The notes under the pieces: generated by a model
Seen by the model: only the letters and a program-made list of their open reading frames with translations
Database searches by the model: none
What the model was told of the DNA's origin: nothing
Translations under genes and position numbers: made by a program
Part shown: one piece after another, positions 49,057 through 64,000 of the stretch
Layout: every line of letters begins with the position of its first letter
Numbering within the stretch: the first letter of the stretch is position 1
NCBI GenBank assembly: GCA_963924555.1
Contig: OZ004586.1
Coordinates: 7,894,501-7,958,500 of the forward strand
DNA length: 64,000 nt
DNA from: Crambe crambe
Taxonomy: Eukaryota; Porifera; Demospongiae; Poecilosclerida; Crambeidae
Direction of reading: 5' to 3'

Positions 49057-50400
49057 CATTTGCTTACTCATTCATTACCTTTTTCCTCTCCAGATTTTGC
49101 ATATGCACCATCCTCACCTTTTAACTTTCATTGCCGCTGACTACTGTCTCGCTCATGGCATACTAAAGCATTACCTAATTACCGAGTACCACGAAAGGGG
49201 CTCACTCATGGACTACCTCCGCAACACCGTGCTGGACGTGGGTGCGGTGGTTGTATTGTCCCAATCAGCTGCAAGTGGCTTGGCACACCTTCATTTGGAA
49301 ATCAAGAGGCTAGCCGTTGAGAAACCATCCATAGTCCATCGGAATATCACAAGCAAGAGCTTCTTTGTCAAGAACGATGGTAAGTCTTCTGAATTTTTCT
49401 GGGGTAGAGAATTCGTGGTTATGACACACAGAACAAGGGAATCCATTTTCAATTTTTGCAAGACTACAATTTTATCCCACAGAAATTTTTACTTGAATAT
49501 TAAACTCACAAAAAATTATTAATCACTCTCTCCTTCAGGTACCTGTTGCCTTGGTGATTTTTCCCTCGCCCTCAGAGAGAGCATTGATTTCGCTAAAGAG
49601 TTGAAGGGGAAGCCCCTTTGTCCTGTCCCTTATCGTAGTCCAGAGTTGCTAGACGACTCGTACCAGCAGGAGCAGCAAGAAGTGGGATCGTTTGAGATGC
49701 TGAAGAAAGCTGATGTGTATGCTTTGGGTCTGGTGATGTGGGAGATAGCAAGACGTTGCTACGTGCAAGGTATCATGCTAGGGTAACCCTTTACCTGTTT
49801 TTGCATTTGGGATGAAGTGTCCTGATTAGAATACTGTGTCATGATTTGTGTCCTGATTAGGCTCAGGGAGTCTCATATTGAGTTTTTAAGCTATATACCG
49901 TATAAGGAAATTAGTGCCACACCCCTTATCTCATGGTACTTATTATTTCTATTACAGGTGGTATTGAGTGTGCAGAGGTGCCCTATTCGTCCATGATCTC
50001 TTCAGAGCAGGCCTCAGTGGAGCAAATGATAAAGCTAGTCTGCATTCAGAAGTGTAGACCCCCCCTAGCTGAGCACTGGAATCTGGATGAGGTATGCAGC
50101 TGCATGTCCACTCATGCACATAATCAAACACAGAATATTAGTAACACAGTCAATAGCTGAAGTCTTTATAATTGCTTTTAACTTTCTCAATTTTTAATTA
50201 TGTTTGAGAAAAATGGCTAATTTTAGCAATGCTTTTGCTTGCAGATGATGCGATCGTGTGTACAAGTCTTGACAGATTGCTGGCAGGACCACCCTAACCT
50301 CAGACCATCGGCCATGACAGCCAAAAACTCCCTGGATAAGCTCCTCCCTAACCTGCCTGTCAACAAAAACACCAAAATATCCCTACTTCACCGAACATAG
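33279..50400 (+). CDS. TGF-beta/BMP type I receptor-like pseudokinase
   Basis: Nine coding exons: 33279-33402, 46937-47028, 47714-47894, 48345-48584, 48704-48942, 49094-49379, 49539-49769, 49958-50091, 50245-50400. The total is 1683 nt (560 aa), and all phases agree. Signal peptide ~1-42. Cys-rich ectodomain ('VCHCTECEPP', 'CCHSDRCN'). Transmembrane segment ~150-180. GS-like segment with 'LSLLVQRAIV'. Kinase with 'VLVKVY', 'YHERGSLMDYL', 'GLAHLHLEI', 'GLVMWEIARRC' and the NANDOR-like 'SVEQMIKLVCIQKCRP'. Type I kinases phosphorylate SMADs after type II activation, but here HRD is HRN, the following loop Asn is Ser, the glycine loop is EQGQFCEL and TSGSGSG is absent. A decoy or scaffold role is inferred. 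Confidence 0.85.
36096..36142. repeat. (GA)n microsatellite
   Basis: About 23 GA units in the receptor's intron 1. Confidence 0.95.
39571..39607. repeat. (GT)n microsatellite
   Basis: About 16-18 GT units with one interruption, in intron 1. Confidence 0.9.
42208..42700. repeat. ~101-110-bp tandem repeat, 4+ copies
   Basis: Units begin 'aggaagttccc' near 42208, 42317, 42418 and 42528. They carry 'ggggcatcag', 'ctagtcactaaggctgt' and 'ctcttaacctcttatta'. More diverged copies trail to about 43400. In intron 1. Confidence 0.85.
44668..44959. repeat. 32-bp tandem repeat, ~9 near-identical copies
   Basis: The unit contains 'cccattgaatatacagtgac' followed by 'tagtataacaaa'. Copies are almost perfect (one shows 'atccatt'), so expansion is recent. 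In intron 1. Confidence 0.95.
47920..48310. repeat. ~60-80-bp tandem repeat in receptor intron 3
   Basis: 'gctctcagtgagc' recurs near 47968, 48049, 48109, 48172 and 48253, with 'ccaccatccatgccacac' between. Unit length varies by internal deletion. Confidence 0.85.
48704..50400 (+). other. GS-like segment and pseudokinase domain exons
   Basis: Exons 5-9 of the receptor. Exon 5: degenerate GS segment, glycine loop 'EQGQFCEL', retained beta-3 Lys ('VLVKVY') and alpha-C Glu ('SESQIHQ'). Exon 6: an altered L45 region ('ADYCLAHGILKHYLI') and 'VHRNITSKSFFVK' (49333-49371). Exon 7: 'GDFSLAL' keeps the DFG Asp but loses Gly, and the activation segment ends 'YRSPELL' in place of APE. Exons 8-9: C-lobe with 'LRPSA'. 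No stop or frameshift anywhere, which implies selection on the fold. Confidence 0.85.
48974..49055. repeat. (GA)n microsatellite beside receptor exon 6
   Basis: About 35 GA units within the 151-nt intron 5, between the donor of exon 5 and the acceptor of exon 6. Confidence 0.95.
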
Positions 50401-50784
50401 TTCCTAGTAGGTGGACAGTGAATGGAGTTAAAGCTATTGTTGTGTCATCTATCAGATATCTATTAAATATAATAGCACAAAGAATTTATTATCTTCATTT
50501 TAATCAAATTATTGGAGCTTATTAGTATTTTACTGTTATAATTTGTGTACTTATCTCCTTTTGTTGTTGTTGTTGTTGTTGTTGTTTGTAGTGTTGTGTA
50601 TCATGTTTTATTTTATGTACACTCATCATCAACATCATTCCACTCCATTTAAAACAGCTGATCATTATAATTATACAAAAAAAATGAATTGTTGAACCAT
50701 GATATCTCTGTATAAAGGAGATCAGCCACTTTAATTATCCTTTGTACAGTAGAGAATTGAAGACACCCTTTTCTTGGAGGTTTA

Positions 50785-50790
50785 AATAAA
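50785..50790 (+). terminator. Polyadenylation signal AATAAA (receptor)
   Basis: AATAAA 385 nt after the stop codon in AT-rich sequence, the first canonical signal seen. Confidence 0.5.
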
Positions 50791-50919
50791 TGTACTATAT
50801 AGTGCTATGAGAGATTCCTCAGAGGTTTAGTTAGGAGGTTGTCTGCATGGGTCTTTCCAAACTTCAGAGGACAAAATTATATTAACTATGCACACTCTCA
50901 CCTGAAGGGGAAATGAATA

Positions 50920-51246
50920 TTAGGCCACTATTTATAGAATGATTGTTTCCTGTCCACCGCCCGCGTATTGAAAATGTCACCGCATCAAAAAATATTATTA
51001 CTGCCTAGCGCCTGCCATTGCTCATGCGCGCAGTAGAGCGCGCACATTTGGCTTCACATGCAGCTCTTTTTGGGAAAGCCCGTGGTGAATGACTAGTCTC
51101 GCGGGCCGCGAGACTAGTGAATGATGAAGACAGGACCCTTGAGATAAACAACGAAGCAGTAATAGAATAATTATAAACCGCCCGCCCGCAGCACTTGTGG
51201 ATGTTTTCTTGGACAGGAAACTAGGATTCTATAAATAGTGGCCTAA
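50920..51246. mobile_element. TTAGGCCACT MITE, copy 2
   Basis: Terminal inverted repeats of about 37 bp (TTAGGCCACTATTTATAGAA... and complement) flanked by TA on both sides (50918-50919, 51247-51248). Homologous to 24348-24626 and better preserved. It carries a further small palindromic insertion at 51093-51116. Non-coding; it lies between the receptor and PTEN. Confidence 0.85.
51093..51116. mobile_element. 24-bp palindromic insert with 8-bp duplication
   Basis: The insert ctagtctcgcgg/gccgcgagacta is absent from the sister MITE (24.5 kb), where 'gtgaatgatgaag' is continuous. Here GTGAATGA is duplicated on both sides (51085-51092, 51117-51124). The ends match the TAGTCTC terminus of 17064-17176. 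It looks like two terminal repeats with no interior. Confidence 0.75.
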
Positions 51247-51248
51247 TA

Positions 51249-52062
51249 GACGACTCACTTTTGAAAAATGCAACATAATTATCCGTGCTAGTGCAAGCGC
51301 GGGACACATACCCCACATACATACATGCATAAACATACAAATGCATATAAGCTTGCCTACACATCTCCACTGAGCTAGCAATTGGCCTATTACCTCAGGA
51401 AGAAGGAAACAAGACTGTAGGCCCATACAATATTATAGGTATCTGACGAGTTAGCAGTGGCAAGCCAGGAGTCAAAGCACAAACGTGTGCACTAAGTGAC
51501 CTCCATCATTATATGTGCAATGCACTCGATTATTAAAACTTCTCACAAGTCCAGTCTATAGATAATATGGTGCAATTTTCATTCAGTATAGCATATTTTA
51601 TAATACTTGTGCATGTATGATAAAAAAGAAAGAATAAGTACAGCCACACAATACAAATACGTTTGCTCTTTATAGAGGACAATGACAAAAAATGAAAAAG
51701 AAAAGCATAAAAATTAATGTTAGACAACAGCAGAACAGAACAGTTGCTATAACAACAACAATCAGAACGAGTTTAGAACAAGTTACGGAAAAGAAAGAAA
51801 AATAGAAATGAACTCTAAAATTATTATTAGTTACTATGCGGTTAAAAAAAAAACGCAACATAGACACACGCTTTCACAGTATACAAACACATACCACACA
51901 TACAATTATAATGGATAGGATTGATCCAATTATAAGGAAAAAAAGTAATATCCAACCCTATAAGCTTCCTATAGGGGTGGACCTAATACAATATACAATA
52001 GAAAGGCACACCAGGACATACTATATAATGCTCCCCGTAGTAAAAATAAATAATTAAGTTAT
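51249..52062. other. Intergenic region between the receptor gene and PTEN
   Basis: AT-rich sequence with no supported gene. Short frames are A/T composition artefacts. Confidence 0.5.
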
Positions 52063-52068
52063 TTTATT
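52063..52068 (-). terminator. Candidate polyadenylation signal of PTEN
   Basis: AATAAA on the minus strand, 670 nt past the stop. Repeats at 52307-52690 would then fall in the 3' UTR. Confidence 0.3.
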
Positions 52069-52299
52069 AGCTTCAGGTCAGTATAATACACGAGTGCTCT
52101 TGGGGAAAAGTGTTCAGGATTTCGAAGGGAAGGAAGGAGCAGAAGAAAGAAGAAGAAGGTACAAGATAGATATTGACACACAGTATTCATTACACCACAT
52201 TCTGCACAAATAGAAAGAAAAAAAAGGGAGCGTTCATTAGTTTCACAATCATGACACTTTTCTATTATCTTTAAATCACCTCAGGACACTTTCTCTTAT

Positions 52300-52690
52300 G
52301 CAGGCTTTAGAGAGGCTACTTTTTGCATTTCATTTAGGGAGAGACTAAACTGTCTCTCAAATATTACTTTAGAGGCTACTCTTTGCATTCAATTTAAGGA
52401 GAGACTAAACTGCTTGAGGTGCCTCTCTAATATTACTTTAGAGGCTACTCTTTGAGGAAAAGACATGTTGCTTGATTATAGCCTGAGGGACAGAAGTACA
52501 TGCAAAATATATGCATGACAGCACATGTACAGTACATGTACTACTACACATGTAAAGTACATGTGGAGGACTATTATAGCCTGAGGAACAGAAGTACATG
52601 CAAAATATATGCATGATAGCACATGTACAGTAAATGCACAATACATGTACAGTACATGCACTACACATGTAAAGTACATGTACATCACAT
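52300..52690. repeat. Two short tandem repeats downstream of PTEN
   Basis: A ~65-bp unit ('gagaggctac', 'agagactaaactg') occurs three times at 52307-52460. A ~95-bp unit ('ttatagcctgag', 'acatgcaaaatatatgcatg') occurs twice at 52475-52690. Frames rich in Cys, Met, Tyr and Val here are repeat shadows. Confidence 0.8.
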
Positions 52691-52737
52691 GTATGGCTAC
52701 TGTCGATTAATATAACAATATGTAACATACATACCTG

Positions 52738-58176
<5,439 letters not shown>

Positions 58177-58652
58177 TCAGTTTCTGCGTTGTGGCCAAAA
58201 AATATGGATTCAAAGAGACTGTGGACCTTAGCAAGTATTGAATTGGCAGTAGTACTTAGAGCTTGACAGTTAAAAGTAAAACTCCTTTAATGTGAATTCC
58301 CTGTCTACAATCAGGACACACTTTCTATAAGGAAATGTAGGTAATGTTACACTGCAATAAGGATGCATCCTGAAGTGAAGAATGAGGATACCCCTTTAAT
58401 TAAGATTGCAACATTGAGCAGTTCAGCAAAAATTAATACTGAATCAGAGACTGTTGCCTCGGAAACCAAGAAACCATGAAAAACAGATTGGCTGTATATA
58501 CTGAGTGAATCAACCACACTTTGTTGTTTCTCATCCTCCTTGCTAAACACAGCGAGTAAGCTTCCATTTAGAAAATAACAAACTTCCTAAGTTGTTTCTG
58601 AAAATCAAGGGCAAACAAAATGTTACGAACCATAAAAGGAGGGAAAAAAAGA

Positions 58653-58725
58653 TGTTTCCGCCCGGGATCGAACCGGGGACCTTGCGCGTGTGAGGCGCAC
58701 GTGATAACCACTACACTACGGAAAC
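58653..58725 (-). tRNA. tRNA-Val: tRNA-Val (anticodon CAC)
   Basis: A 73-nt cloverleaf on the minus strand. Acceptor GTTTCCG pairs with CGGAAAC, discriminator A. Anticodon stem TGCGC/GCGCA, loop CTCACAC with CAC at 58692-58690. Five-nt variable loop. T arm CCCGG-TTCGATC-CCGGG. The box B GGTTCGATCC and box A TAGTGTAGTGG promoter elements are intact. There is no intron and no encoded CCA, as in eukaryotes. It lies upstream of PTEN exon 2, possibly within PTEN intron 1, on the same strand. Confidence 0.97.
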
Positions 58726-59465
58726 AACTGCTCATAGTTGACCACAACTAGTCTACTTATGGCATATGCACCAGGTACTTAAACTTGTATCTATGGAGAT
58801 AGTCTATCACACAACATATATGCAGCTCACTCCAATTAAAGGAAATGTACAAACTTTTACTAGGAATTCAGTACGTGTATTCACTATACTAGTCTAAATA
58901 TAGACAAACATGAATAAGCTATAAATAGCATAATAGAGTGCTGACTGGCCAACACTTTGTAGAGGTATCCTGATTAGATAAGTGTCAACTCTTAACTCTT
59001 AAGCTTTTAACGAAGCTTTTCAGGGTTGATACATCACGTTTGCCATGGATGAATTAATACTAACACACGTCTTTTAAGGCAAAGGGACATTTAACCACTT
59101 AGCAAATGTACTAAATTTCACAGGCCAAGGGATATGCCCACACTGGTTGACAGTGGCCACCATTCATTGATACTTGGCTGTAGTAACTTTTACTACATAT
59201 CAGTGATGGTTTTGATCATACAAAGGGACACCCCTGAATGAAGTGCCACCACTTGGGCAGCACCCTGGATATGTGTTATGCTACACTCTATATGGCTTTT
59301 GTAAGGTTTCTAACATGCTCCATTAATATTCTCTACTAGTGCAGCATCATCGTTTATACCTCGTAGGATATGACTACTAACTCATCCATGGTTCTTCTCC
59401 AACATACCATATCATGATAAGACGGGAAATCTAAAAACTATTCCGAGGAGAAGGACATGAAGGAA

Positions 59466-59500
<35 letters not shown>

Positions 59501-60600
59501 TGTGTGTGTGTGGGTGGGGGGCAAATGCTGTAACAATTATTGGAAGGAGTTCTCCATACATGATAATCATGATAATAATTATTATTATAAATGAGGTTGG
59601 CATTTCATGTATTGGTATATCAGTCACAACTACACCTTCCTTGTAGGATAATAGACTACATATGGTTCTCCTCTAGCATGCATAGCATTTATATCATGAG
59701 CGTAGGAGTAATACCATATGTCCCACAACACTACATACTTGTAGGCAAACAACTACATAGCCTTCCTAGGGCTACCCCCTGATGTATGTATAACAACAAA
59801 ATCTTTTCCATAACAGGTCCCTGCCATATACTTGGGCTTAGTCTAGAATATGCCACCTGGTAGGGAGACTTACATGTCAGCTGGGTAAAGGTAACCCCCC
59901 CCCAGCTGTCACATTTAATAACTAGGGAATTTTTCTTCTACATAATTATTATGGTCTCAACACTGAAGGCTTCACTACTTAATGACCTCTGACCTTACTT
60001 ATCTCTCTCCTTTAATGCAGAGCTAGATTGATTTCTCATACTGCTTATATATGACCACAAGTAATATGGAAATGTTTCATCTGATAAAACAAATAAGGCA
60101 GTCGAGAAAAAGGATGGAAACATAACATGTCCCATAACATGACAGCAGATAGTACACATTACATTACTACATACTGATGTTTCCCAAGCCTGAAGATATA
60201 TGCATTGTACGAGTGAAGTAGTGCTGTTTCATCTTGGTCTAGAAAAACAACCCTGCTATAGCATCATAGAGCTACCTAATTACATGGCTCTTGTATTTCA
60301 CATCACATGGAATAATTAATGTGATTCTCATATCACCACGCTAACTACACCCATTACCTGGATTGCTATATCATATTCAAAGTTGCTTATTTGTTCTAAA
60401 TACATGTGTGCTCTCACCACACAATACATTGCATTTGTCCAGTACATACATAATATCATGTAGATAGTGCATAGTGACATGCATCCACATGTGTACAAGA
60501 GCACCTACCACGACCAATGGCTTCTAGAATTTCAATTAGCCACATGCTAAACAAACTAAGACACAGAACTGGATATGCCCACACTTAACTAACATGCTGA
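58726..60600. other. No supported gene
   Basis: AT-rich sequence with a (TG)n tract at 59468-59518. PTEN exon 1 was looked for here and up to 64000 and not recognised. Confidence 0.5.
59468..59518. repeat. (TG)n microsatellite
   Basis: About 22 TG units with two interruptions. Confidence 0.9.
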
Positions 60601-60629
60601 TACCAACATGCTATCTAAATATTGGACAT

Positions 60630-61025
60630 ACCCACCAAGGGACATACCCATTTCCTGGATTGATAATTACCAAGGGACATACTGGATTGATTATTACCAA
60701 GGGACATACCCATTCCCTGGATTGATCATTACTACCAAGGGACATACCCATTCCCTGGATTTACCAAGGGACATACCCATTCCCTGGATTGATTATTACC
60801 AAGGGACATACCCATTCCCTGGATTTACCAAGGGACATACCCATTCCCTGGATTGATTACTACCAAGGGACATACCCATTCCCTGGATTGATTATTACCA
60901 AGGGACATACCCATTCCCTGGATTGATTACTACCAAGGAACATACCCATTCCCTGGATTGATTACTACCAAGGGACATACCCATTCCCTGGATTGATTAC
61001 TACCAAGGGACATACTCATTCCCTG
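60630..61025. repeat. ~35-bp tandem repeat, ~11 copies
   Basis: The unit 'accaagggacatacccattc' + 'cctggattgattact', some copies shortened by ~18 nt. A diverged inverted copy ('aggaatgggtacgtt', 'taccttggtagtaat') lies at 61068-61112. Confidence 0.9.
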
Positions 61026-61444
61026 GATCATTTAGTCCCAACTGGCAGCTATAAACTGTATTTATGTTCCAGGAATGGGTACGTTCTTAAACAATACCTT
61101 GGTAGTAATAATTAACAAAGTCTATCTGTATACCTTTAGAACTATGTACTGTACAACTTAATTCTTAACTATTTTGAAAACCAGCTCATAGAGTAGGGTG
61201 ATCAGCTCTTTGCTGGTCTTTTAAATGCTAAATTTGGTCAAAAATTGAGAAAGTTAGAGCAGATAGATATAGTGAGTGGAATTAGCACAGACCACTATGT
61301 TGCCACTTACATTAGCCTTCACTCCCAAGACAAACAGGGCGGGCACAGGCTCTCCAAGTACATTAAGTTGAAGTGCTTAACGTGTTTAGACTATGTCCAT
61401 GGAAACTATTGTTTCTAAGGTATTAGCTTGATAATACAACAAGC

Positions 61445-61635
61445 TACTCATGGATACCAGGTTTCACTACACTCATGGATACCAGGTTTCACTACACTCA
61501 TGGATACCAGGTTTCACTACACTCATGGATACCACCACTCATGGATACCAGGTTTCACTACACTCATGGATACCACACTCATGGATACCAGGTTTCACTA
61601 CACTCATGGATACCACCAGGTTTCACTACACTCAC
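61445..61635. repeat. 25-bp tandem repeat, ~7 copies
   Basis: The unit 'actcatggataccaggtttc' + 'actac', with shortened units in the middle. All three forward frames stay open; these are artefacts. Confidence 0.9.
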
Positions 61636-64000
61636 AGCTCATCCCATCTGTAGTGAGCCAAGAGTAAATCACTGAGAGCAAATGCTCCTAAAAATGCGTA
61701 CATGAAAGAAAGATCTTTTTCCATAACCTCATGTGGACCTTGAACATCAATAAGTGACATTTTGTTTTTCTATGCTTATATTGCCTCTACCTTTCTAATC
61801 CAGACATATGCCAATCCATGTCGACAAGTTCCACTCTATTAGCCATCATAGGACAAAGGGTACTGAATTGATCCATATTCAGAAATTTGGTCATGGATTG
61901 AGAAAGTTAAGAGCAGATCAAGGGGTCAAGGGATCAAGGGATCAGTGACAAGTGAACAAAAATAGCATGTTCAGAAGTGCCGTGAACATAATATTAGCCA
62001 TCATAGGAAAAAGGGTATTGAGAAGTGGTACTAAAATGTGCATCCGTCCATTATTGGATAAAGGGTATTCTTGATCATCCAAACAAAGGCACTGCTGGCT
62101 GGATCATACATCCATACCCTCACAGTAACAACTACTAATTAGGACCTCTTTCAGCTTAATTCCCCCTACTTGAGAGCACTACGAGCTGTGGACACGTGCT
62201 GGACACTTGACAGTCAACCCCCTGGCACTTAAAAGAACAACACCGATCAGCCAACAAGTGATGAAAATTAGATCAGCAGGGTCTAAAAACCTTGGCATAA
62301 GGTCTTTGTTGGGTTGAGTTGGGATTGCCCAAGGGGGAATGTTCAAAAACAAGCACGTGTCAAGTGCTGTCAGGATCAGAGTTAATATAGTAGTCATTTA
62401 TTCAGCATTGCTCTTCAGTGAAATCCTTGAATGTTGACCAACTGAAAATCCTATAGGTCATTGCTCATATCTTCATTGTAAAAATAATATTCAATTCTGA
62501 AATAAAGAATCTCCTCTAAAGTCTGTTTGCATTAATTCACTCCATTTGCTCTAACTTTCTCAATTCTTGACCAAATTTCATATTTAAAACACCAGAAGAG
62601 AGCTGATCGCCCATTCTGAGCTGGTTTTTCAGTTATAGTGAATGATCAAGGGATCAAGTGTAAAGTTGTTTTTTTTTTCCTGGTCAAATGATAATAATTA
62701 TGGCCATTGAAAGCATTTTCTATTCTAATATTTGGCAGAGAAACCACTTGTTAAAATAACATACTCCAATTAGCTCTAGAAAAGAGAAGCAGAGATAAAA
62801 TTGCAGGGTTTTATCAGGAAGGTTAGGATACAATTTGTTTGATGGTTTATACAACTGCATATGGAAGATCAGGTCCTTGTAAATCACTACCTATTTCTCA
62901 TTCCTTATGGCATTCACTACCCAGTTGTCGTGGTAATCATATTCATGAAACTTGCAACTCCCTGGAGGATCATGTCCTTAAGAGCTTTGTATGTATGTAT
63001 GTATGTATGCATGCAAGCACCATAACTCAGCCACTCATTTGGCCCAAGGCAAGCTTCCCTTTCAAGGATGAGCACAAGGGGAGACAATGCATTGAACCAA
63101 GAGGAGAATTGGAATTGTAACTAGCATTACCTGGGATGTAGTGACCGGTACAACTGTTTACTCAAGGGGCTATATTCCCAGCTCTGGTAAAGCAGGTGTC
63201 TGCATGAGAGTGGGGTTGCTCACTTTTGGGGTTTGGTAGAGGAGCATGCAATCAAGATCATTTAAAACATCCAGATACAAACCGCTGAATATTAATTAGT
63301 ACTAGCAAATTAAAAAAGTGCATAAGAATACTGAGCTAGTATCCAAAGTATCTGAGTTACAAGTATACTAGGAGAATACTAACATGTGTGTGATAAGTCT
63401 CCTCTTCTATGTAATTGCTTACAGCACTTTGCACTGAAGCAACATTTATTGGTTATTTTTGTGAGTCCCTGCGACCACATTGTGTGCAGAACGCACCAAG
63501 GCACTCCAACTGTACCACTGCTATTGAAAACAGATTTCCAGCTATGATTAGCATAGGATGAAATTTACTTTCCACGATTATGTACACTTTGGCAGACTGG
63601 TAATTACATCAGATATGTGTATCAAAGCCCTAGCGTAGGACACAGTAAAAGGGGTACTGGGGTCTCTCCCCCCCCCCTCCTTTTTATTTCCTAGCTCACA
63701 TTACAGTTGATACTGTAGACTCATCGAAGTAACTATATGGTACAATACATTATAGGACACCACAGGACTACTTCCCAGTAGTCACCACCCCTCTTTGTTA
63801 ATCTTGTGAGGGAAACACTGAAGAAGATGTTTACCCCGAGCTTCAAGCAAAGCAATTTGTCCCAGTCATTGGTGATGAAATATAAGTCAGATATCCAATG
63901 GTTGACTATTTGAGACCAGCTCTGTAATAATCGACTGGTGAAAATTTAGTACAACCCTAATAGCAAGTAAGGAGCATTTGCTTATGCCATGCCTGCCATG
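61636..64000. other. No supported gene to the end of the window
   Basis: Short repeated phrases occur ('tcaagggatcaag', 'atcataggaaaaaggg'), with a small (GTAT)n at 62990-63008 and a C run near 63668-63678. No exon chain or RNA gene could be supported. Confidence 0.5.

Noticed and set aside
49379-49522. Extension of the kinase frame past 49379
   Set aside because: It reads through a clear donor (G|GTAAGT) into intron. The kinase homology resumes at the acceptor before 49539.

Overview
The window is nuclear DNA of an animal. Genes are split by GT-AG introns, dispersed repeats are many, and a tRNA-Val(CAC) lacks an encoded CCA. The gene set is a TGF-beta/BMP type I receptor homologue, a PTEN orthologue and a cluster of CARD/Death-NACHT (NLR-type) genes. 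This mix, with the divergent receptor kinase, fits an early-branching animal, most simply a demosponge. That placement is inference; no species can be named from the sequence alone.

Layout. 1-12.1 kb is repeat-rich and has no host gene. It holds a tandem array of a unit of about 1.9 kb (1.2-7.9 kb), interrupted by several mobile elements: a Helitron-like element with a 131-bp-arm hairpin, a 124-bp TA-inserted MITE, a 0.93-kb inverted-repeat element encoding a THAP protein on one strand and a broken SWIM/YqaJ-type protein on the other, and a 1310-bp palindromic element with an exact 9-bp target duplication. 12.2-32.2 kb is a minus-strand cluster of three NACHT genes. All share the same plan: N-terminal CARD and/or Death exon(s), then a 22-nt phase-1 micro-exon, then one long exon with a Ser/Lys-rich linker, NACHT and LRR-like repeats. 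Copy A (Death) and copy B (CARD + Death) carry several stops and frameshifts. Copy C (CARD) has one 2-nt indel.

33.2-50.8 kb is a plus-strand receptor gene of nine coding exons (560 aa predicted) behind a TATA box, with a 13.5-kb first intron. Its ectodomain, transmembrane segment, GS-like segment and kinase fold are of type I receptor kind, but the catalytic Asp is Asn and the glycine loop and GS box are degraded, so it looks like a receptor pseudokinase. 52.1-58.0 kb is a minus-strand PTEN gene whose exon lengths match the vertebrate exons (85, 45, 44, 131+108=239, 142). Its first exon was not found. Its introns carry striking microsatellites and minisatellites, one of which repeats the exon-6 splice donor. 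58.2-64 kb holds the tRNA and more tandem repeats, with no protein gene that can be supported.

How they relate. The NACHT genes would encode intracellular sensors that recruit CARD/Death adaptors, a family that expands and decays by tandem duplication. The receptor and PTEN are unrelated single-copy signalling genes. Both are uninterrupted over all exons, which argues that the lesions in the NACHT copies are real rather than sequencing error.
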